Part shown: in pieces, positions 57,343 through 64,000 of the stretch
Layout: every line of letters begins with the position of its first letter
Numbering within the stretch: position 1 is the first letter of the stretch
DNA from: Leptospira licerasiae serovar Varillal str. VAR 010
Lineage (GTDB): Bacteria; Spirochaetota; Leptospiria; Leptospirales; Leptospiraceae
Direction of reading: 5' to 3'
Assembly: GCF_000244755.1 (NCBI RefSeq)
Contig: NZ_AHOO02000005.1
Location: 310,001 to 374,000 of the forward strand
Length of the DNA stretch: 64,000 nt
The notes under the pieces: model-generated
What the model was told of the DNA's origin: nothing
Seen by the model: the letters and a program-made list of their open reading frames with translations, nothing else
Database searches by the model: none
Translations under genes and position numbers: made by a program

Positions 57343-58188
57343 TTGAAAATTTTCATTCTACTGGCCTCGGTTTTATTACTCTGTTGTGGAACTTATTCTT
57401 CCCCAAAAATCAAAAATCCGAGTCCCAAAATTCAAGGCTCCTTGTCTTCTACCGAATTACAGGATGGATTGTATGCGATCCTAGTTGGAACATCTTTCTA
57501 TCAAAATCGACTCACAAATTCGGATAAACAGGATGGAGAATCCGAGATCACATTTTTATTTTACCTAATAAAATCAGATAAACGTTATATTTTGATCGAT
57601 ACCGGAACTTCTACCAATTCGACTACCGAATTCACAATTTACAATTGGATCTCCCCTGATAAAATTTTAAGATCCGTAGGGATCCAACCGGGAATGATCG
57701 GAGAGATCATTCTCACTCATTTTCATTCGGATCATTCCGGAGGGATCGGACTTTTTCCAAACGCAAAAATTTATGTTACTCAAGAAGACTGGAATTCGCT
57801 TAAAAAGACAAATCGATCAATAAGCCAAAAGTTATCCGCCAAAGAAAGGTCGGGAAAGATCCAATTCCTAACTTCGAGCATAGAAGTTTTTAAGAATTTT
57901 CGGATCTTATTAACTAGAGGACATACACAAGGCTCAATGGCGGTAGAATGGTTAATATCCCAGAGTAAAAAATTCCTGATCACGGGAGATGAATGTTATT
58001 GGATAGAATATTGCGAGCAAGGCCACGGACTTCCTTCGGAGAGCACATTCTCCCTTTCTAACAATAAAGAATTTTTGGATTATGTGTCCGTTCTATCTTC
58101 AAACGGAACCAAAATTTTGACCATGCATGATCCCGCTATTTTATCTTTAGGCAAAGAGATATTTCCTAGAATTTACAAACTAGATTAA
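57343..58188 (+). CDS. Metallo-beta-lactamase-fold lipoprotein
   Basis: A 281-residue MBL-fold hydrolase. The N terminus is a lipoprotein signal, with Cys in SVLLLCCG (about 14-15). The zinc motif is HFHSDHSGG (HxHxDH), followed by RGHTQGS and a late Asp and His (ITGDECYW and TMHDPA). It resembles lactonase/AHL-type MBL hydrolases. The start is TTG 57343, with GGAG 8 bp upstream. A strong terminator lies just after the stop. Substrate unknown; likely faces the periplasm. Confidence 0.82.
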   Translation: MKIFILLASVLLLCCGTYSSPKIKNPSPKIQGSLSSTELQDGLYAILVGTSFYQNRLTNSDKQDGESEITFLFYLIKSDKRYILIDTGTSTNSTTEFTIYNWISPDKILRSVGIQPGMIGEIILTHFHSDHSGGIGLFPNAKIYVTQEDWNSLKKTNRSISQKLSAKERSGKIQFLTSSIEVFKNFRILLTRGHTQGSMAVEWLISQSKKFLITGDECYWIEYCEQGHGLPSESTFSLSNNKEFLDYVSVLSSNGTKILTMHDPAILSLGKEIFPRIYKLD

Positions 58189-58191
58189 AAA

Positions 58192-58222
58192 AAATCCCCC
58201 GGCTTAAACCGAGGGATTTTTT
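58192..58222 (+). terminator. Rho-independent terminator
   Basis: Stem AAATCCC-CGG / CCG-GGGATTT with a bulge on each side and a T-run of six. It ends the MBL lipoprotein gene; the A-run on the other side may also serve the converging acyl-CoA ligase. Confidence 0.8.
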
Positions 58223-58247
58223 AAAACACCGATTAGAATCTAAGGTC

Positions 58248-60305
58248 TTATTTATAGACTTTATCGATTCTTTTTTGGTATTTTTCAGTGATCACGTGCC
58301 TTTTCATTTTGAGTAGGTTAGTCAATTCATCACCTATTTCAAAAGGTTTTTGAGCGATTACTACGTGTTGGATCAATTCAAAAGACTTGAATCCGTGTTT
58401 AGTACTATTGTATTCTCTGATCTCTTTCTTAAAGAATTCGATCACTTTAGGATTATCGATCAGATCCTTAATGTCCTTAGCTTGGATACCGTTCTGCGCT
58501 AACCAAGGTTGTAGAACTTCTAGATCCGGAACGATAATCGCTCCCAGGACTTTCTGATCCTGACCGAATACCATAGATTGTTTGATATAAGGAGATTCGT
58601 CCATGCGGTTTTCTATCGGAACCGGTTCAACGTTCTCTCCACCCAACAATACGACGGTTTCTTTCGCTCTTCCTGTAAGAGTTAGAGTATGCTTGAAGTT
58701 GATGAAACCGATATCTCCGGTGTTCAACCATCCGTCTACAATGGTCTTCTTAGTGACTTCAGGATTTTTGTAATATCCTTTCATTACCTGAGGCCCTTTG
58801 ATATGAACGATCCCTTTTACTCCTAGCTTGCCCGCAAGAAGTTGTCTTTGATCGTTGATATGGGTCAGAACGTTTCCGTGATCGTCTCTCAACTGAAGTT
58901 CCGTTTTAGGAACGATATAACCTACGGAACCGATAATCGGATGATCATAATGACGGACCGAGATCACAGGAGCACTTTCAGTCATTCCGTAACCTTCTAA
59001 TACCAGAAGTCCGATATCGTTGAAGAAGTTATCAACGTGGCGTTGCAAAGCCCCACCACCGGATAATGTGCCTCTCAAACGTCCACCGGTTGCTTGGCGG
59101 ATCTTGGAAAGAACGATCGTGTCCAAAGTCTTGAAGTTAAAGATAAGCCCTAAAATCGCGATAGTAAGTAGGACCGGAGCTAAAAATGCCAACTCAGGTT
59201 TATACATCTTGATATAAGAATATCCCACTGCACTGATCAAAGAAACCGTAAACGGCCCAAACAGTACCACCTGTCCGATTGCTTTAATCCCAAGAGCCAG
59301 AGATTTGAAGATGCTGCGGTTTTCGTAATCCACTTCTTTTCCGGTTAAAAAACGGATCCCTGCATTGTAATTCTTAGAGAACAAATACGCAGTATTGAAT
59401 AGAAACTTACGAACTGGAGGAGTCTGCTTCGGATCGTTGATTTTGTTGTAGATCCCAGTATAGATACTTTCCCACACCCTTGGAGCGGAAGCCATGAAAG
59501 AAGGCCTAGCTTTTGCCAGGTCGTTTCTTAGATCCGCAACCTTGGTATAGAAAGTGGAAATCCCGAGAGAGATCGCAGAATATTCCACTACTCTTTCGAA
59601 GATATGCCATACAGGTAGAATTGACAACATACTATCGTCGTCACGAAGAAGAGATTTTTTCAAGATCAAAGGAACAACATATTCCATTTGGTGGACCATG
59701 TTGGAGTGCATGAGCATAACACCTTTTGGCATTCCTGTTGTTCCGGAGGTGTAAATTAGAGTGAATAGATCATCGGGTTTAATACCTTCGATCCTTTTTT
59801 CAGTCTTGTGTCCACCCTTAGCTCTCAACTCCTTTCCCGTTGCGATCAGATCATAAAGATGCAAAACGCCTTTCGCTTTTGTTTTGCTGTCCTTATCCAT
59901 AATGATGACGGTTTCCACGCCTTTCAGTTTGGCTTTGTTCTTAATGAACTTCTCGTACATCTTATCGTTTTCCAAGAATACTACGGAAGCTTCGGAGTGA
60001 GTTAAGATATATTCCATCTCGGAATCGGTTACGTCGGTTCCTCTAGGAACGTTTGCACAACCGGAGAGTAGAACTCCCGCATCCACGATGATCCATTCCA
60101 AACGGTTATCCGCTAACACTCCGATATGTTCGCGGGCCTTCACACCTAAATCTATTAAAGCCTCAGACAATGAGAGACCTAAATCTACTAATTGTTTAAA
60201 GCTGGTCGATTGATATTCTTTATTTTCATCTTTCGACCAAAACGCCGGTCTGTCCCCGTAAGACTCAGCGGCCTTAAGGTACATGTCTGCTAAATTCTTG
60301 TACAT
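58248..60305 (-). CDS. Long-chain acyl-CoA synthetase (AMP-forming), membrane-associated
   Basis: A 685-residue ANL ligase and diverged paralogue of the enzyme at 19279. The P-loop is [16 protein letters not shown], then [22 protein letters not shown] and [15 protein letters not shown]. It differs by two hydrophobic segments in the middle (about 345-365 and 375-398: [20 protein letters not shown] and [18 protein letters not shown]) that could form a membrane hairpin. It is monocistronic, unlike its paralogue, and therefore may serve general fatty-acid uptake or lipid recycling. Catalytic motifs are intact. Confidence 0.9.
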   Translation of the reverse strand: MYKNLADMYLKAAESYGDRPAFWSKDENKEYQSTSFKQLVDLGLSLSEALIDLGVKAREHIGVLADNRLEWIIVDAGVLLSGCANVPRGTDVTDSEMEYILTHSEASVVFLENDKMYEKFIKNKAKLKGVETVIIMDKDSKTKAKGVLHLYDLIATGKELRAKGGHKTEKRIEGIKPDDLFTLIYTSGTTGMPKGVMLMHSNMVHQMEYVVPLILKKSLLRDDDSMLSILPVWHIFERVVEYSAISLGISTFYTKVADLRNDLAKARPSFMASAPRVWESIYTGIYNKINDPKQTPPVRKFLFNTAYLFSKNYNAGIRFLTGKEVDYENRSIFKSLALGIKAIGQVVLFGPFTVSLISAVGYSYIKMYKPELAFLAPVLLTIAILGLIFNFKTLDTIVLSKIRQATGGRLRGTLSGGGALQRHVDNFFNDIGLLVLEGYGMTESAPVISVRHYDHPIIGSVGYIVPKTELQLRDDHGNVLTHINDQRQLLAGKLGVKGIVHIKGPQVMKGYYKNPEVTKKTIVDGWLNTGDIGFINFKHTLTLTGRAKETVVLLGGENVEPVPIENRMDESPYIKQSMVFGQDQKVLGAIIVPDLEVLQPWLAQNGIQAKDIKDLIDNPKVIEFFKKEIREYNSTKHGFKSFELIQHVVIAQKPFEIGDELTNLLKMKRHVITEKYQKRIDKVYK

Positions 60306-60454
60306 TGGAGTTATTTCCTTTGAAGAAAGGGTATATTACGCTTATAGCAATAAAGCGCGTTTACGTTAATGTGAGAAGACGACCCGTCAACTAAATTTTA
60401 GAAGAACTCAGCGCGTAGGTGCAGTGCAAAATTAAAGAAGAGAAGAGTGTGGAA

Positions 60455-60488
60455 GAGAAAACTCCGCTCGAAAGGACCTCGAACGGAG
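60455..60488 (-). terminator. Rho-independent terminator of the secreted Lys-rich gene
   Basis: Read on the minus strand: a 10-bp stem CTCCGTTCGA / TCGAGCGGAG, with one G-U pair and a 7-base loop, followed by TTTTCTCTT. It lies about 17 bp after the stop of the gene at 60505. Confidence 0.75.
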
Positions 60489-60504
60489 TAAGAAAGGAAA
60501 AATA

Positions 60505-60792
60505 TTACTGTTGTTCTTCGCCAGCGCCTTCTTCTGCAGGAGCAGGAGTAGAGTCGGACTTAGTTCCTTCTTCTTTTCCTTTTTTGGAATCTTTCTTATG
60601 CTTCTTGTGGTGTTTTTTCTTAGCTTTTTTCTTCTTAGCTTTCTTTTCTTTTTTCTCAGCTTTAGAAGCACCAGCATCTTCAGTCTTTGCAGGAGCATCG
60701 CCGGTAGTCTCTTGTGCGCTTACTCCGGTGAAACCGAAAAGAGCGATTGCAGACACGAGAAGGGTAACAAGAATTTTTTTGAATAGGTTCAT
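60505..60792 (-). CDS. Secreted Lys/His-rich low-complexity protein
   Basis: A 95-residue protein with a clear signal peptide (ILVTLLVSAIALFGFTGVSA, cleavage before QET). The mature part has an acidic start, a central basic block of Lys with two His pairs (about 47-70, KKHHKKHKK), and an acidic, Pro-rich tail. No family is recognised. It could bind a polyanion such as LPS or nucleic acid, or metal. Its own terminator follows, so it is a complete unit. Confidence 0.7.
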   Translation of the reverse strand: MNLFKKILVTLLVSAIALFGFTGVSAQETTGDAPAKTEDAGASKAEKKEKKAKKKKAKKKHHKKHKKDSKKGKEEGTKSDSTPAPAEEGAGEEQQ

Positions 60793-60873
60793 TATGATCT
60801 TCCTATAGAAACTTTGGTTTGTGTCGTAATTTTATTATTATGCGAGGCAAATCAAATCCATTTTACATAAAAA

Positions 60874-61566
60874 TCAGATTTCATCCACAGGTGGGACCCA
60901 TTTGTTCGGGACTGCTACAGCAAGTGACAGCCGGTCCAGAAATTTATCTTTTGGGATCTCATACGCTCCCAGGTTCAAAGTGACCGGATTCATCTGTTGG
61001 GTATCGAATAATGTGAAGCCATCCTTCTTCAACGCTTCAAATAGAAAGTAGAGCCCGATCTTCCCGAAATCAGGTAAAAAGGAGAACATAGACTCTCCGG
61101 CAAAAAATTTACCGATTGCCACACCATATACTCCTCCGCCTAACCTTCCTTCTTCGTCCCAGACCTCAATGCTATGGGCATAACCTTCCTTATGAAAGTT
61201 GGTAAAACCTTGGAGAAAATTCTCTGTTATCCAAGTTTGCTCTTCCGTTCGGAAGGCGCAGCAACGCATAACTTGTTCGAATGCACGATTAAAAGTGACC
61301 GTGAACTTTTTTTGACGGATGCGTCGATGGACCCTGGAACTAATATGAAGAACATTTAGGTCAAATATAGCCCTCGGGTCCAAAGAAAACCAAAGTAAAG
61401 GCCTATCAGCCCAGGGAAAAATCCCGCGAGTATACGCATATAAAAGGCGATCCGCTTTTAAATCTCCGCCGATACCTACAACCTCTTCTACAGAATGTCT
61501 AGGATCTGCAAAAAAATCGGAAAAATCCCGGATTGGAGAATACTGATTTTGTCTGGGGTTTTCCAT
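60874..61566 (-). CDS. aat: Leucyl/phenylalanyl-tRNA-protein transferase
   Basis: A 230-residue N-end-rule enzyme that adds Leu or Phe to proteins with basic N termini, marking them for ClpAP. Motifs: [39 protein letters not shown], and [15 protein letters not shown]. Length is typical. Its start directly abuts the stop of thpR, so the two are coupled. Last gene of the pabBC-thpR-aat operon. Confidence 0.94.
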   Translation of the reverse strand: MENPRQNQYSPIRDFSDFFADPRHSVEEVVGIGGDLKADRLLYAYTRGIFPWADRPLLWFSLDPRAIFDLNVLHISSRVHRRIRQKKFTVTFNRAFEQVMRCCAFRTEEQTWITENFLQGFTNFHKEGYAHSIEVWDEEGRLGGGVYGVAIGKFFAGESMFSFLPDFGKIGLYFLFEALKKDGFTLFDTQQMNPVTLNLGAYEIPKDKFLDRLSLAVAVPNKWVPPVDEI

Positions 61567-62103
61567 TTATTCCAAGATAAGAGGATATGATTCTTCGACC
61601 GAGTATATCTGACCGTTCGCTCCGCTGCGACTAGAAAATAGATGGAATTCCGACACAGGAACTATGTCCGTTTGGAATTCGGAGAATTCATTCAAATAAA
61701 CATCCAAACGTTTTTCAGGAGTTCTTTTGAATCTTCCTATGGTTATATGGGGCCGATACTCCCTTTTATCAATGGAGAAACCTTCTCTTCTGAGAGTGGA
61801 TTCTAAAACTTTTTGGAGCCTTTTTAGTTCTTCCGAAACTAGCACATTTGCATATAGAATTTCAGGAAATTTATTACCGAAGAAGCCAACACCTTTGATC
61901 TCCAATGAGAAACTTTTTTCAGAAACATGGCTGCAGATCTCGGAAACCTTTTCTATCTCTTCCGGTTTTAATTCCCCCAGGAAGACCAAAGTAGTATGAA
62001 AATTTTCGGGAGAGACCCAGCGGATCTCTTCCAATCCAAAACAGATTTTTTCCAGATCCGATTTTATAGGATCCGGAAGAGTGAGTCCTAAAAAACTTCT
62101 CAT
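61567..62103 (-). CDS. thpR: RNA 2',3'-cyclic phosphodiesterase (ThpR/LigT)
   Basis: A 178-residue 2H phosphoesterase. The two HxTx motifs are FHTTLVFLG (about 43-51) and RPHITIGRF (about 123-131), as needed for cyclic-phosphate hydrolysis or tRNA half ligation. It overlaps the pabBC stop by 4 bp (ATGA) and touches aat, showing a tight operon. The family name is secure; the in vivo substrate is not. Confidence 0.9.
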   Translation of the reverse strand: MRSFLGLTLPDPIKSDLEKICFGLEEIRWVSPENFHTTLVFLGELKPEEIEKVSEICSHVSEKSFSLEIKGVGFFGNKFPEILYANVLVSEELKRLQKVLESTLRREGFSIDKREYRPHITIGRFKRTPEKRLDVYLNEFSEFQTDIVPVSEFHLFSSRSGANGQIYSVEESYPLILE

Positions 62104-63911
62104 TCGAAATCCACTCCGGAAACTCTTCTGACACCTCGAAGAGAATTTACCAAAATGATCTTAGAAGCAAGACTCAGATCTTGTTTTGAAATTTTCGTTT
62201 CCTTAACTTTTAATCTTCGGACCCATTGTTTTCGAGCGACACCGGGCAATAGTCCCTCTTCCAAAGAAGGTGTAATCCATTCTTTATTTAGAAACAGAAA
62301 GATAGAATAAATGGAGCCCTCCGTCAGATAACCGTCCGTATTCGTATAAATCTGATCCAGATAACCTTTGGAAATTGCCAATTCATATCCTTCCGAAAAA
62401 ATTTCCCGAATATTTGTCTTATGATAAAAGAACCGATTTTTTCTATCGATAGAAGTTCCACTCAAGAGAATCTTTCCCTCTTTGGGACCTGAATGAAATT
62501 CGGAAACTTCAGATCGGAATTCTCCGCTACGCAAAAGAATAATTTTCACTCTATATTTTTTGTCAGATGTAATTTTTCCTTCTGCTTCACGAATTACGGA
62601 TTCCCATTCTTCTTCTTTCCAAACAAACCCTAACTCTTTTGAGGACATTCTCATTCTTTCTTTATGATCTTTTAAAAAATAGATTTTTCTCCTCTTACAG
62701 ATCATTGTTGTAAATAGGTGAAAATTCTCTTTTGTATCGCTCAAAAATTTTGCTTTGGACCAACATTCTTCCCATTCCGCATTCGGATCTGAACCGATCG
62801 TAATTCCGGAACCTACTCCCATCCTTCCTTTTTTTTGCCCGGACGGATCTTGTAAAAACTCAAGAGTCCGGATCGCGATGGAAGAAATTTCTTTCTGGGG
62901 AGAAAGATAAAATATTCCGCCGGTATAAACTCCTCTCTTTTTTTCCAAACTATGGATGATCTCCGAGGATCTTTTTTTAGGGGCCCCGGTGATAGAACCC
63001 CCGGGGAATAAAGCCTCTAAAATATCCGTCCATTTTGTCCCAGAAGAAAGTTCGGAATTCACCTCGCTAGTCATTTGAAATACAGTTGGATATTCTTCGA
63101 TGGAGAAAAGTTTTGAAACTCCTACTGAGCCGGGCAAAGAAATTCTTCCCAAATCGTTGCGGAGAAGATCAGTGATCATCAAATTTTCGGCCCTATCTTT
63201 TTCCGAAACGGAAAGTTCTAACTTCAATTTTTGATCTTCCGCAGGATCATTTCCTCTGGGTCTAGTTCCTTTCATCGGAACCGTCCTGATCAGATCCGAT
63301 TTCCTTTCCCAAAATAGTTCCGGAGAGAAGGAAAGAATATCTCTCTGCATCGGGATGGAATCTCCGGTATGGATCCAAGCTTCGTATGGGACCGGTTGTT
63401 TTTTTCTGAGATCAAAGAACAATCTTGCGAGTGAACCTTCTAGTTCAATTTCCAAAGGAAATGTAAAATTGACCTGGTAGATGTCTCCTTCGTAGAGAAA
63501 GTTCCGGATCTTATAAAAATTTTCTTCGTATTCTTTAAAATCTATCCCTGATTTGATTTTCGCAGAATAACCTTTATCCTTAAATTTAGATTCCCAATCC
63601 GAAATTTCAGCCGGGCCCAAGATTTTTCGCCCGGAAAAAATCCCGAACCAAAAGAGAGGATCTTCCGAAACTTCTTCCATATTGTCAGGGTTTAAAAATA
63701 AATCTCCGGCTTCGTAGGAGATCCAACCTGCGGCGTGAAATCCTTGTGAGACCTTGTTTTGAATTTCTGAGAGGAATTTTTTTGCTTCGCTTCGTCGATT
63801 AGTAGTAAGAATCTCATTCGGCTCCGTTAGAACTAGACATCCCTCTGCAGAGAAACCTTCTCCTAAATAAATAAAGGGTTTCCTGGAGTTTTGAAAAAGA
63901 TCGGAAATCAT
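62100..63911 (-). CDS. pabBC: Aminodeoxychorismate synthase component I fused to 4-amino-4-deoxychorismate lyase
   Basis: A 603-residue fusion of PabB (about 1-390) and PabC (about 400-603), giving p-aminobenzoate for folate. The PabB part has the chorismate-binding motifs VPMKGTRPRG, whose Lys marks aminodeoxychorismate rather than anthranilate synthase, DLLRNDLGR, FPGGSITGAPK and VGSGIT. The PabC part has the PLP Lys in FYHKTNIR and LTEGSIYSIF. Such fusions are common in bacteria. The glutaminase partner PabA is not in this window. First gene of the operon with thpR and aat. Confidence 0.92.
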   Translation of the reverse strand: MISDLFQNSRKPFIYLGEGFSAEGCLVLTEPNEILTTNRRSEAKKFLSEIQNKVSQGFHAAGWISYEAGDLFLNPDNMEEVSEDPLFWFGIFSGRKILGPAEISDWESKFKDKGYSAKIKSGIDFKEYEENFYKIRNFLYEGDIYQVNFTFPLEIELEGSLARLFFDLRKKQPVPYEAWIHTGDSIPMQRDILSFSPELFWERKSDLIRTVPMKGTRPRGNDPAEDQKLKLELSVSEKDRAENLMITDLLRNDLGRISLPGSVGVSKLFSIEEYPTVFQMTSEVNSELSSGTKWTDILEALFPGGSITGAPKKRSSEIIHSLEKKRGVYTGGIFYLSPQKEISSIAIRTLEFLQDPSGQKKGRMGVGSGITIGSDPNAEWEECWSKAKFLSDTKENFHLFTTMICKRRKIYFLKDHKERMRMSSKELGFVWKEEEWESVIREAEGKITSDKKYRVKIILLRSGEFRSEVSEFHSGPKEGKILLSGTSIDRKNRFFYHKTNIREIFSEGYELAISKGYLDQIYTNTDGYLTEGSIYSIFLFLNKEWITPSLEEGLLPGVARKQWVRRLKVKETKISKQDLSLASKIILVNSLRGVRRVSGVDFE

Positions 63912-63964
63912 TGGAAAAGGTCTCAGGACCTTATTCTCAGTTGCTTCCGAATCCTAAAAGCGAA

Positions 63965-64000
63965 ATGAATAAGATCCTAAGATTAATGTTATCTAGATCT
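63965..64000 (+). CDS. Possible start of a plus-strand gene, cut by window end
   Basis: An ATG at 63965 opens a frame running to the end of the window (12 codons, MNKILRLMLSRS). The preceding AAAAGCGA is a poor ribosome-binding site. It is divergent from pabBC by about 53 bp. Too short to judge. Confidence 0.15.
   Translation, partial: MNKILRLMLSRS

Noticed and set aside
60419..60808. Plus-strand open frame of 129 codons, Phe/Leu-rich
   Set aside because: It is opposite the secreted Lys-rich protein; the Lys codons read backwards give the Phe/Leu-rich stretch. The minus gene has a signal peptide and terminator.

Overview
This window reads as chromosome from a spirochaete of the genus Leptospira. 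The strongest marker is a close match to the Leptospira outer-membrane lipoprotein Loa22. Other support comes from a 5S rRNA gene with no 16S or 23S beside it, several large proteins with no relatives outside the genus that I can name, and a moderately AT-rich composition with many TTG and GTG starts. The base composition looks less AT-rich than in the classical pathogens, so I favour an intermediate (P2) or saprophytic species. That placement is inference. I see no insertion sequence, prophage, CRISPR array or integrase.

Layout. 1-2.5 kb: start of purF (minus, cut by the window edge), then rnd and a CoA-type Nudix hydrolase. 2.7-7 kb: small membrane proteins, an ECF sigma factor with a candidate anti-sigma partner, and a PhoB/PhoR-like two-component pair. 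7-12.2 kb: argJ, two membrane proteins that look like a dead and a live PP2C phosphatase, and a 30-residue Lys/Ala-rich peptide gene with its own terminator. 12.2-15.3 kb: small unknown genes and a Suppressor-of-Fused-domain protein. 15.6-21.2 kb: a four-gene lipid operon (acyl-CoA ligase, acyl-CoA dehydrogenase, MaoC hydratase, thiolase-like/DUF35 fusion). 21.3-26.1 kb: ligA, an M23 peptidase and a cytochrome P450. 26.2-27.7 kb: a second ECF sigma module with a membrane partner and a Spy/CpxP-like periplasmic protein. 27.9-34.1 kb: a SanA-like protein, a sugar-nucleotide SDR and a coupled four-gene operon with three GT4 glycosyltransferases, probably for surface polysaccharide. 34.1-42.8 kb: inositol-phosphatase family, DUF1232, rluD, loa22, fumC, a 701-residue unknown and malic enzyme.

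42.8-47.9 kb is the conserved rpmH-rnpA-yidD-yidC-jag-mnmE block on the minus strand, preceded by the 5S rRNA gene where many bacteria have dnaA and the origin. 47.9-56.8 kb: fpg, a 780-residue membrane unknown, avtA, then on the plus strand a multidomain nucleotide cyclase, a TMEM220-like protein, a patatin and an alpha/beta hydrolase. 56.9-64 kb: tmRNA (ssrA), a metallo-beta-lactamase-fold lipoprotein, a second acyl-CoA ligase, a secreted Lys-rich protein, and a tight pabBC-thpR-aat operon.

Most of the window is ordinary core genome. The parts worth a second look are the dead/live phosphatase pair, the tiny basic peptide, the cysteine-less thiolase-DUF35 fusion, rnpA without a usual start codon, the two sigma-factor modules, and the two large lineage-restricted proteins.
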